From Omnitrophica bacterium RIFOXYB12_FULL_50_7 (GTDB lineage Bacteria > Omnitrophota > Omnitrophia > Omnitrophales > Aquincolibacteriaceae), in NCBI GenBank assembly GCA_001804345.1, contig MHFU01000158.1, positions 519-5,651 on the forward strand: a stretch of DNA of 5,133 nucleotides, read 5' to 3'. The notes beneath the pieces are model-generated. The model did no database searches. It was not told where the DNA came from and saw nothing but the letters and a program-made list of their open reading frames with translations. Position numbers and translations under genes: made by a program. Positions within the stretch are counted from its first letter, which is position 1, and each line of letters opens with the position of its first letter. Positions 1 through 5,133 of the stretch are shown piece by piece.

Positions 1-363
1 GAGAGAGATGCCTCCGGAGCCTTTCTTCCGAGGGATCCTGAAATCGTAGGTGAGAATATGAATGTCATCTACAGCATAATTCCAGTCCGCTTTCATTTCA
101 ACTTTCGGCGTGGCATTGTCCCAGGAGAACCAGCAATAGACCCGTCTTGTATCGCGAGGGAAAACGTCGGTTACCTGTACAGGCATTAGCTGCTCATCAA
201 GACCGATTGCCATTTTCGCATCCGTGAGCGTTATGCCAGGTTTTACCGTCAAAGGTTTAAAGGGGCGTGTTGTTTTGGCGGGGCAATAGAAGTACGCATA
301 AGCAGCCAGAGCCGCCAAGATGGCCAACAGCATTACCAGTCTGTAGGATGTTTTAATCTTCAT
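1..363 (-). CDS. Membrane-anchored envelope protein of unknown function, N-terminal 121 residues (partial)
   Basis: The reverse strand is open from an ATG at 363-361 to the window edge, giving 121 codons without a stop. The C-terminus lies outside the window. Residues 1-8 are basic (MKIKTSYR) and are followed by a hydrophobic stretch at about 9-26 (LVMLLAILAALAAYAYFY), which reads as an uncleaved signal anchor or signal peptide. Cys27 follows YFY, which is not a lipobox, so a lipoprotein is unlikely. The rest (about 35-121) is hydrophilic and beta-like, with the pattern VTDVFPRDTRRVYCWFSW followed by an ADW motif. This recalls small Ig-like extracytoplasmic domains of the DUF2914 kind, but I cannot assign a family. 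A GGAAG lies about 5 bases before the ATG and supports this start. The gene is transcribed away from the VF530-uup operon. That it is a real gene is likely (start, ribosome site, targeting signal, sensible composition); its function is unknown. Confidence 0.72.
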   Translation of the reverse strand, partial: MKIKTSYRLVMLLAILAALAAYAYFYCPAKTTRPFKPLTVKPGITLTDAKMAIGLDEQLMPVQVTDVFPRDTRRVYCWFSWDNATPKVEMKADWNYAVDDIHILTYDFRIPRKKGSGGISL

Positions 364-559
364 AGGTTCTTCCACGAGGTCCTTCTTTACTGATCAATCC
401 CGTTACCCATCGGCAGTTCCGTGCTTTTCTGAATCAAAACCATTCAAAATTCGTCCACCGGGCAGGGGCATATTACAATCGTCATCAAATGAGGTCAAGA
501 TGATATCCATCAAAAATTTTGGCGGAGTTTCTTCCTCCAGTGGATCGCAGGCGGCTTAT

Positions 560-568
560 ATTATAGCA
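560..568 (-). promoter_or_regulatory. Candidate extended -10 promoter for the leftward gene
   Basis: Read on the minus strand, the sequence is TGC followed by a perfect TATAAT (positions 565-560). This is an extended -10 of the vegetative sigma factor. No recognisable -35 hexamer sits at the expected distance (about 582-588), which is tolerated with an extended -10. The start point would be near 552, about 190 bases before the leftward ATG. Assignment is by motif only. Confidence 0.4.
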
Positions 569-585
569 GGGGTGGGGGCGTGGCA

Positions 586-594
586 TGCTATACT
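586..594 (+). promoter_or_regulatory. Candidate extended -10 promoter for the rightward operon
   Basis: The plus strand reads TGC followed by TATACT (589-594), a five-of-six -10 match with the extended TGn motif. It sits 18 bases from the mirror-image leftward box. No good -35 is visible upstream. The predicted start point is near 601, with a leader of about 130 bases before the TTG start at 735. A TTGACA at 625-630 with a weak TATCTT at 646-651 (15 bp spacing) is an alternative promoter for the same operon. Confidence 0.35.
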
Positions 595-718
595 GTGTCG
601 CGCTATCATGGTGAAGCGAGTATTTTGACATAAGCGCAACGCATTTATCTTCTGGGACGTCTGACGGCGAGAACGTTGGACGTTTTTTTGTTTCTGGAAA
701 ATTTGAAAATGAGTCAAT

Positions 719-727
719 AGGGAAGGG
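719..727 (+). promoter_or_regulatory. Ribosome binding site that fixes the TTG start at 735
   Basis: AGGGAAGGG is a strong purine-rich Shine-Dalgarno match, ending 7 bases before TTG at 735. No ATG or GTG lies in frame near it. This supports the unusual TTG initiation codon for the VF530-family gene. Confidence 0.65.
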
Positions 728-734
728 TGGAGTT

Positions 735-995
735 TTGCCGCATCAGAATTTAAAAGATCCGTTGCACGGCGTGACGCTCGAGGTGATCCTGAGCCGGCTG
801 GTGGAACACGTGGGTTGGAAGGAGTTGGCGAATCGTATCCCGGTTCGCTGTTTTCTTTTTGATCCTACTCTCACGTCCAGCCTGAGGTTTTTCCGAAAAA
901 CGCCGTGGGCTCGGAAGAAAGTCGAAGACTTGTACGTCAAAGTTTTTAAGAAGCATTTTTGTGCAGCCTTGGGACCAACGAAAGGAAAAAAATGA
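735..995 (+). CDS. VF530/DUF2132 family small nucleic-acid-binding protein
   Basis: This 86-residue protein starts at TTG, behind a strong AGGGAAGGG ribosome site. Residues 8-67 carry the hallmarks of the VF530 family (DUF2132): DPLHGVTLE at 8-16, LVEHVGW at 22-28, the IPVRCF segment at 35-40, DPTLTSSLRFFRKTPWARKKVE at 43-64, and LY at 66-67. The family is typically 65-90 residues, all helical, and its Vibrio fischeri member is described as nucleic-acid binding; its cellular role is not established. The C-terminal tail ending KKHF...TKGKK adds positive charge, fitting DNA or RNA contact. There is no signal peptide, so it should be cytoplasmic. It is the first gene of a likely operon: its TGA overlaps the ATG of the next gene (ATGA), and uup follows. 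The family call is from recognised motifs; a shared function with the downstream genes is inference. Confidence 0.88.
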   Translation: MPHQNLKDPLHGVTLEVILSRLVEHVGWKELANRIPVRCFLFDPTLTSSLRFFRKTPWARKKVEDLYVKVFKKHFCAALGPTKGKK

Positions 996-1156
996 GAGTT
1001 AATTACAAAGGAAATAAGATGAGAAAAGAAGCGGCGCGTAAGCAGGAGCAGGAGGCGAAAAGGCTCAAACGTCTCAGCCGAAATAATGATAATCCTCAGA
1101 CACCTTCCGTGGAGGGGACCACTCCCGTCGACGGAGCGAATCTTCCGAGGGCGTAA
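992..1156 (+). CDS. Small highly basic protein, translationally coupled
   Basis: This encodes 54 residues. The start is ATG at 992, overlapping the upstream stop as ATGA, with AAAGGA ending 5 bases before it. A longer reading from TTG at 959 is possible but would overlap the VF530 gene by 37 bases and lacks its own ribosome site. Residues 1-30 contain 12 Lys/Arg (opening MRVNYKGNKMRKEAARKQ) and read as one charged helix. Residues 31-54 are Pro/Asn/Thr-rich and probably disordered. No membrane segment or signal is present. Such short K/R-helix proteins often bind RNA or the ribosome, but I do not recognise a named family. Its position between VF530 and uup, with coupled translation, argues that it is a genuine gene and that it may work with those products. 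Confidence 0.72.
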   Translation: MRVNYKGNKMRKEAARKQEQEAKRLKRLSRNNDNPQTPSVEGTTPVDGANLPRA

Positions 1157-1186
1157 GTTGCTCCTGTTTTAGGAAAAGAATAAATC

Positions 1187-3082
1187 ATGGCACTAATCAG
1201 TCTGCAGGACATTACGTTGGCTTATGGGGGACCGCCTCTATTTGATCATATGGATCTCCAGTTGGAACAAGGGGAGCGCGTGGCTCTCTTGGGGCGTAAT
1301 GGAGTGGGAAAAACCACTTTAATGAAAGTGATGGCCGGGCATTTGCAGGCGGACTCAGGCAAAGTGGTCTATCAAAAAGGCATCCGAGTCACGCATCTGC
1401 CGCAGGAAGTTCCCTCCGGGATCTCGGGCAATGTGTTCGATCTTGTGCTTTCGGGGTTGGGTGAACGCGTGAAGCTTTTGAGTGATTATCATCATGTCAA
1501 CCACCGGCTCCAGAGTGAATATTCCGAGCAGCTCATGAAGCAGCTCGGCGATCTTCAGGCGGAAATGGATCATTCAAAAGCGTGGGAAACCAACCGTCAG
1601 GTCGAGGAAGTGATCTCCCACATGAAGCTGGATCCCGAAAGTCAGTTTGAAGAATTGTCCGGCGGCCAAAAAAAACGTGCTCTGCTAGCCCGTGCGCTTG
1701 TCCTTAAACCCGAGATCCTCCTCCTGGATGAGCCGACCAACCATTTGGATATCGAATCAATCGACTGGTTAGAAGCATTTCTCAAAGGATATTCCGGCAC
1801 TCTTTTCTTCGTGACGCATGACCGGACATTCATGACACATCTCGCGACGCGGATCGTGGAGTTGGACCGGGGAAGGCTTTTTAGCTGGGCGTGTGATTAC
1901 CCGACTTTTTTGGAACGCAAGCAGATGGCGCTGGACGCGGAAGAGGCCGAGCGCGCACGCTTTGAGAAAAAACTGGAAAAGGAAGAGATTTGGATCCGAC
2001 AAGGCATCAAGGCGAGGCGGACTCGTAATCAGGGCCGCGTGGTGGCGTTAGAGCGACTGAGAGCTCAGAAGATGGCGCAGCGGCGTGGGATCGGAAGCGT
2101 CCGCATGAAAGCGCAAGTGACCGAGCTGTCCGGACACTTGATCGCCAAGGTGCTTCATATGAGTCACGGTTATGGAGGCCAATTTTTGATTCGGGATTTT
2201 TCTGCCAAGATCATGCGCGGTGACAAAATCGGTGTGATCGGACCGAACGGGTGCGGTAAAACGACACTTCTGCGTCTCCTTTTGGGGCAGATCGAGCCTC
2301 AAAAAGGGTCTGTGCATGTCGGGACGGGTCTTGAGATCGCTTATTATGATCAACTGCGCGAACGGCTTGATCTCGAAAAAACAGTCGCTCAAAATGTGAA
2401 CGAATCCGGGGATACAGTGATCGTCAACGGCAAGGCCAAAAACATCATCGGTTATTTGCAGGATTTTCTTTTTTCCCCTGACAGGGCCAGGACCCCGGTG
2501 AAGGTATTATCCGGGGGAGAGCGGAACCGTCTTTTCCTGGCGAGGCTTTTTTCCAAACCCTCCAATCTCCTGGTCATGGATGAGCCCACCAATGATCTGG
2601 ATGTGGAGACCCTGGAATTGCTCGAAGAATTGCTTGTGGAGTATAAAGGAACGGTGCTTTTAGTCAGTCATGACCGCTCGTTCCTGAACAATGTTGTTAC
2701 GTCGACCCTGGCTATGGAAGGAGAGGGGGTGGTTCGTGAATATCCGGGAGGGTATGACGATTGGTTGAGTCAGCGCATTATGAAGCCCGAAACCGGTGGA
2801 TCGAAAACCTCGATGCTCCAAGTCCCTTCAGCGTCTGAAGAGAGCCGAAGCGCGTCGAAATTTTCTCCGGTAAAGCAGCGTGAGTTAAAAGATTTACTGA
2901 AAAGGATCGAAAAGGTCGAAGGGGGACAGGAAGAGCTTTACCGCCTTATGGCCGAGCCCGGCTTTTATCAAAAAGACCCTACGGAGATCTCCCGAATTAA
3001 ATTGGAAACCGAGGCCCTTTCAGCAGAGCTCGCTCAAATGTACGACCGGTGGGAGCAGTTGGAGAAATTAAAGAAGCTTTGA
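1187..3082 (+). CDS. uup: ABC-F family ATPase, Uup type
   Basis: This 631-residue soluble protein has two ABC ATPase domains and no membrane segments, close to the roughly 635 residues of E. coli Uup. Domain 1 has Walker A GRNGVGKT (36-43), Q-loop Q73, signature LSGGQ (157-161), Walker B ILLLDEPTNHLD (177-188) and switch H211. The inter-domain linker (about 237-315) is charged and helical and contains KARRTRNQGRV, typical of Uup. Domain 2 has Walker A GPNGCGKT (352-359), signature LSGGE (441-445), Walker B LLVMDEPTNDLD (461-472) and H495. GYLQDFLFSP and the segment after DEPTNDLD match Uup closely. A low-complexity joint (about 535-560) leads to a C-terminal coiled coil (about 561-631), the domain reported to bind DNA in Uup. 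All catalytic residues are intact. Known roles of Uup are ribosome-linked ABC-F activity and an effect on precise transposon excision and branched-DNA handling. The start is ATG with AGGA 12 bases upstream, 30 bases after the previous gene, so probably cotranscribed. Confidence 0.95.
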   Translation: MALISLQDITLAYGGPPLFDHMDLQLEQGERVALLGRNGVGKTTLMKVMAGHLQADSGKVVYQKGIRVTHLPQEVPSGISGNVFDLVLSGLGERVKLLSDYHHVNHRLQSEYSEQLMKQLGDLQAEMDHSKAWETNRQVEEVISHMKLDPESQFEELSGGQKKRALLARALVLKPEILLLDEPTNHLDIESIDWLEAFLKGYSGTLFFVTHDRTFMTHLATRIVELDRGRLFSWACDYPTFLERKQMALDAEEAERARFEKKLEKEEIWIRQGIKARRTRNQGRVVALERLRAQKMAQRRGIGSVRMKAQVTELSGHLIAKVLHMSHGYGGQFLIRDFSAKIMRGDKIGVIGPNGCGKTTLLRLLLGQIEPQKGSVHVGTGLEIAYYDQLRERLDLEKTVAQNVNESGDTVIVNGKAKNIIGYLQDFLFSPDRARTPVKVLSGGERNRLFLARLFSKPSNLLVMDEPTNDLDVETLELLEELLVEYKGTVLLVSHDRSFLNNVVTSTLAMEGEGVVREYPGGYDDWLSQRIMKPETGGSKTSMLQVPSASEESRSASKFSPVKQRELKDLLKRIEKVEGGQEELYRLMAEPGFYQKDPTEISRIKLETEALSAELAQMYDRWEQLEKLKKL

Positions 3083-3111
3083 TGCTGAAGGCGTAAAAAT
3101 TCTCATACAGC

Positions 3112-3129
3112 CATCCCGCCGGAGGGATG
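3112..3129 (+). repeat. Small GC-rich hairpin downstream of uup
   Basis: CATCCC (3112-3117) and GGGATG (3124-3129) are perfect inverted arms around GCCGGA. The hairpin begins 29 bases after the uup stop. No T-run follows, so it does not qualify as a standard intrinsic terminator. It could protect the mRNA 3' end or be a copy of a dispersed palindrome. Confidence 0.4.
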
Positions 3130-3252
3130 ACCTCAGGTGTAGTAACCGGCTCCCGCGCGAACTTATCCAAAACGCTCTTAATTCCTCCTTGGCCGATCTC
3201 TCAAAAAATGATGTAACCTCATTGTTTTCATGGCTAATCAGTCACCCATGAT

Positions 3253-3281
3253 TTGACAGATTGAAATTCAGTGGGTATACT
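3253..3281 (+). promoter_or_regulatory. Strong sigma-70-type promoter for the secreted-protein gene
   Basis: A perfect -35 TTGACA (3253-3258) and a five-of-six -10 TATACT (3276-3281) are separated by exactly 17 bases. Transcription should start near 3288, leaving a leader of about 75 bases before the ATG at 3364. This is the best promoter in the window. No operator-like repeat is evident around it. Confidence 0.78.
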
Positions 3282-3363
3282 GTCCCATGATGAAATTCTT
3301 AAGAAAAGCTTTTATTTAGAGTTGAATTATCAGTGACATTTCAAGCTACAAAAACCAAAAAAA

Positions 3364-5133
3364 ATGACAAACCATAACACAAAATCCATTGTGCTCAGGG
3401 GAATTTCTTTATTTGTGGCCGTTTCCTTTACGGCGACTACATTGCTAGGGGATCCTTCCGTTGTGCTGGCTGCCGGAGAAAGCCTGGTTCGCGCGGATCG
3501 GCTAACATTTCAGAAAGAACTTCAGAAGTCCCTTTACTCTCTTCCTTCGGAGATTGGCTCGGTTGAAGAAACTTCGTTTCTTCAGGCCTCAGACCACAGA
3601 CCTCAGACCACAGAAAAAGAAACAAGTACTATGGACCATGGACTGTGGACTGCCGACCGATTTGTCGTGCATATCCAGGACGCGCACGCCAACCCCGAAG
3701 CCCAGCGAAATATTTATGAAATCCTGAAATTTCTCGCCCAAAAGTATCCCGACATTGCGATCGGTGTCGAGGGCGCTTCAGGGCCGCTTCATCCCGAATA
3801 TCTGGATCTTTTTCGAGAGTTCCCGGAGGCTAATCAAGCGGTTGTTGAAGACCTTAAAGCCAAAGGTGAGATGACTGGCGCCGAGCTTTTTGCGTGGGAA
3901 AAATACCAAACGAATCGACAGTCGATGGTCGATAGTCCACAGGGAAAACGCAAGGAGCCGTGGACTATGGACCGTGGACTATGGTCAGCTGTTGCGGGTG
4001 TCGAAAATGTTGATCTTTACCGCGAAAATCTGAAAACCTACCGCGAACTGCTTTTTAAACGTAATGAGCTTCAAACGCTTTTGAATCCCATTCACGTCCA
4101 GCTTGAAAAAGAAAGTTCCCGTGTCCTGAACCCGGATCTCCGTGCCTTTCTGAAGGAACGAGAGCGCCGCAAGGAAGGGAAATACCATGCGACCGGAGTT
4201 GCCGCGGATGCGGACCTTAGGGCCTATGTCCGTTACCTCCAGAAAAAAGTTTCTAAGATTCTGGGGATTGATCTTGCTGATCCGATTGAACAGTTGCGTT
4301 TTCCTAATTTAACACGCCTGGCATTGCTTGATGCTTCCTCTGCCGGAAAGTCCGTGAATCAAGCCCCGGAAGCATGGCAGAAGCTGGTTGAGCAGCTGCA
4401 GCCTCTGGCCAAGGAAAAGATCGAAAGAGAGCTTATCGAATCCTTGAGGTCCTATGGAATCGAAAAAGGATTGCTGATTGCCAAGGACGACCAGCACAAA
4501 ATGGTCTACGGCATGGACGCGTCTTTGTATCCGCGAAGAATGCTTGAGAGGCTTTTTCTTTTTACTCAAAAACATAAATATTCTTTGGCGAACGAAACGG
4601 AATTTCTGAAAAGCTTCAAGCTTCTGATTCTTCAAGCCGAGATTGACGCGCCGGGGCTTATGCAGGAGATGAGTTTGCTTGAGAGGCAGCTGATCGACAA
4701 ACTGGCACGTACGGATGCGGAAAAAGCCCTTGTTCACAAGCTGGAAAATCTTGATCTTTTGGGGAAGCTTTTGTCGCTCGAATTAACGCGGGACGAATAT
4801 CAAAAAGCCGTTGCTGAACGTAAGGCGATGGATGTCTTTACCAAAGATTCTCAGCCCCTCAAAAAATTTCTCACAAAAGCCCGTCACTTTTACGATGTTG
4901 CCTCGCAACGCGATCGCGCGCTTGTGGAAAACAGCTTGGCGCTGTTTTCTGGGCCACGGTCCACGGTCCACGCCCCACGGAAAAACCAGTTCGTGGCACG
5001 GGAGACGTGGCCCGTGGCCCGAGTTGTTGTTCTGATCACCGGCGGCTTCCATACGGATGGGATTCGTGATGTGTTGGCGGAACAGGGAATCGGGTACGCA
5101 GTGCTTGCGCCGCATATCAGCAGAACGGATCAT
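3364..5133 (+). CDS. Secreted protein with possible TIKI/TraB-like motifs, N-terminal 590 residues (partial)
   Basis: The frame is open from ATG at 3364 to the window edge (590 codons); the end lies outside. A TGA at 3334 in frame, with no ATG between, makes 3364 the first start. The leader just before it is A-rich with no Shine-Dalgarno. Residues 1-37 form a Sec signal peptide: hydrophobic core at about 13-28, likely cleavage near VLA-A (35-37). Motifs: FVVHIQDAHANPEAQRNI (100-117), IGVEGASG (133-140), GVENVDLYREN, and near the end VLITGGFHTDGIRDVL with H563. An early D/H plus an E on the next strand and a late GGFH recall the TIKI/TraB/ChaN superfamily of putative metal-dependent hydrolases. 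This is an inference, and catalysis is unproven. The middle (about 220-520) is mainly charged helix. Three heptamer-repeat inserts encode low-complexity peptides at residues 75-99, about 187-207 and 530-553, all in frame. It has its own promoter. Secretion is well supported; function is not. Confidence 0.85.
   Translation, partial: MTNHNTKSIVLRGISLFVAVSFTATTLLGDPSVVLAAGESLVRADRLTFQKELQKSLYSLPSEIGSVEETSFLQASDHRPQTTEKETSTMDHGLWTADRFVVHIQDAHANPEAQRNIYEILKFLAQKYPDIAIGVEGASGPLHPEYLDLFREFPEANQAVVEDLKAKGEMTGAELFAWEKYQTNRQSMVDSPQGKRKEPWTMDRGLWSAVAGVENVDLYRENLKTYRELLFKRNELQTLLNPIHVQLEKESSRVLNPDLRAFLKERERRKEGKYHATGVAADADLRAYVRYLQKKVSKILGIDLADPIEQLRFPNLTRLALLDASSAGKSVNQAPEAWQKLVEQLQPLAKEKIERELIESLRSYGIEKGLLIAKDDQHKMVYGMDASLYPRRMLERLFLFTQKHKYSLANETEFLKSFKLLILQAEIDAPGLMQEMSLLERQLIDKLARTDAEKALVHKLENLDLLGKLLSLELTRDEYQKAVAERKAMDVFTKDSQPLKKFLTKARHFYDVASQRDRALVENSLALFSGPRSTVHAPRKNQFVARETWPVARVVVLITGGFHTDGIRDVLAEQGIGYAVLAPHISRTDH
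3587..3659 (+). repeat. In-frame heptamer-repeat palindromic element, copy 1
   Basis: The left arm is two exact 14-bp copies of CCTCAGACCACAGA (3587-3600, 3601-3614), i.e. four 7-bp units alternating CCTCAGA and CCACAGA. An A-rich spacer follows (3615-3631). The right arm is TGGACCA, TGGACTG, TGGACTG (3632-3652) plus a decayed unit CCGACCG. The arms are imperfectly complementary: 3590-3602 against 3640-3652 matches 11 of 13. It encodes a Thr/His/Asp-rich linker (about residues 75-99) between the signal region and the first conserved block. Confidence 0.75.
3921..3984 (+). repeat. In-frame heptamer-repeat palindromic element, copy 2
   Basis: The left arm has three 7-bp units GTCGATG, GTCGATA, GTCCACA (3921-3941). 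The right arm has TGGACTA, TGGACCG, TGGACTA (3961-3981). The spacer is GGGAAAACGCAAGGAGCCG. ATAGTCCAC (3932-3940) is a perfect inverted match to GTGGACTAT at 3960-3968 and again at 3974-3982. Extended, 3925-3940 pairs with 3960-3975 at 14 of 16 positions, one of the exceptions being a G-T wobble. Its right arm encodes TMDRGLWSA, nearly the same peptide as copy 1 (TMDHGLWTA). Confidence 0.8.
4951..5020 (+). repeat. In-frame heptamer-repeat palindromic element, copy 3
   Basis: The left arm has four units CCACGGT, CCACGGT, CCACGCC, CCACGGA (4954-4981). The right arm has CGTGGCA, CGGGAGA, CGTGGCC, CGTGGCC (4992-5019). The outer arms 4951-4965 and 5006-5020 are complementary at 14 of 15 positions. 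An inner CCACG (4975-4979) pairs with CGTGG (4992-4996) around a 12-base loop. It encodes residues 530-553, directly before the strand leading to GGFHT. It is more GC-rich than copies 1 and 2. Confidence 0.8.

Larger units (their letters stand above)
364..734. other. Divergent intergenic spacer
   Basis: These 371 bases separate two divergently oriented genes. I find no convincing coding region on either strand and no RNA gene. The part nearest the left gene (364-540) shows nothing recognisable. The middle (556-600) holds two back-to-back extended -10 boxes, and a TTGACA lies at 625-630, so the spacer most likely serves as a two-way promoter region. Both predicted 5' untranslated leaders would be long, roughly 130 bases rightward and 190 bases leftward. 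Confidence 0.6.
3083..3363. other. Intergenic spacer with hairpin and promoter
   Basis: These 281 bases between uup and the secreted-protein gene hold no convincing gene. From left to right they contain a GC-rich hairpin (3112-3129), an AT-rich weak inverted repeat AATGA/TCATT at 3207-3223 followed by GTTTT (at best a poor terminator), a strong sigma-70-type promoter (3253-3281), and an A/T-rich leader. The promoter shows that the right-hand gene is its own transcription unit. Confidence 0.6.

Noticed and set aside
709..720. Three-codon leader frame ATG AGT CAA TAG before the VF530 gene
   Set aside because: Too short to be meaningful, has no ribosome site, and its stop merges with the Shine-Dalgarno of the next gene by chance.
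959..991. Upstream TTG start for the small basic protein
   Set aside because: It would add 11 residues overlapping the VF530 gene without a ribosome site; the ATG at 992 has AAAGGA at proper spacing and an ATGA overlap.
2048..2392. 114-codon minus-strand open frame within uup
   Set aside because: It lies entirely opposite highly conserved ABC domain sequence and is an antisense shadow.
1187..3082. Antibiotic-resistance ABC-F (ARE) assignment
   Set aside because: The KARRTRNQGRV linker, the GYLQDFLFSP segment and the C-terminal coiled coil fit Uup. ARE proteins usually have a longer or differently composed inter-domain linker.
3112..3129. Intrinsic terminator of the uup operon
   Set aside because: The 6-bp stem is not followed by a T-run, so it is listed only as a hairpin.
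4309..4737. 142-codon minus-strand open frame
   Set aside because: Antisense to the same gene; its composition is that of a reversed charged-helix region, with no family features.
3587..5020. CRISPR array
   Set aside because: The repeats are 7-bp units in short clusters inside a coding gene, with no 20-40 bp direct repeats or regular unique spacers and no cas genes.
4811..5035. 74-codon plus-strand frame inside the secreted-protein gene
   Set aside because: Out of frame with the real gene. It is kept open partly by the stop-poor heptamer arrays and has no ribosome site of its own.
4783..5133. Long minus-strand open frame opposite the secreted-protein gene
   Set aside because: It is the antisense shadow of the plus-strand gene, which has a promoter, signal peptide and motifs. 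The antisense protein has no recognisable domain or ribosome site.

Overview
The window looks like an ordinary chromosomal stretch of a Gram-negative-type bacterium with moderate GC. My best guess at lineage is Candidatus Omnitrophota (OP3) or a neighbouring candidate phylum. That guess rests on the style of the large secreted protein at the right end and on the short heptanucleotide repeats inside it, both remembered from such genomes; no search was run. There is no transposase, CRISPR array, phage gene, rRNA or tRNA.

Layout: (1) Positions 1-363, minus strand: N-terminal part of a membrane-anchored envelope protein of unknown function, cut by the window edge. (2) 364-734: a non-coding divergent spacer with candidate extended -10 promoters facing both ways. 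(3) 735-3082, plus strand: a compact likely three-gene operon. It holds a VF530/DUF2132-family small nucleic-acid-binding protein (TTG start), a 54-residue very basic protein coupled to it by an ATGA overlap, and a full-length Uup-type ABC-F ATPase. All three gene products look like nucleic-acid or ribosome-associated soluble proteins. (4) 3083-3363: a spacer with a small hairpin and then a near-perfect sigma-70 promoter (TTGACA, 17 bp, TATACT). (5) 3364-5133, plus strand: a secreted protein of at least 590 residues, open at the right edge. It carries DAH...N, GVEG and GGFHT motifs that suggest a distant relative of the TIKI/TraB/ChaN-type fold.

The most unusual content is inside the last gene. 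Three separate 65-75 bp insert-like elements (about 3587-3659, 3921-3984 and 4951-5020) are built from 7-bp tandem repeats. Each has a CCAC-rich left arm, a short A-rich spacer and a GTGG-rich right arm, so each is roughly palindromic. All three keep the reading frame open and fall between the conserved-looking blocks of the protein. They resemble in concept, but not in sequence, the in-frame palindromic elements known from Rickettsia genes.
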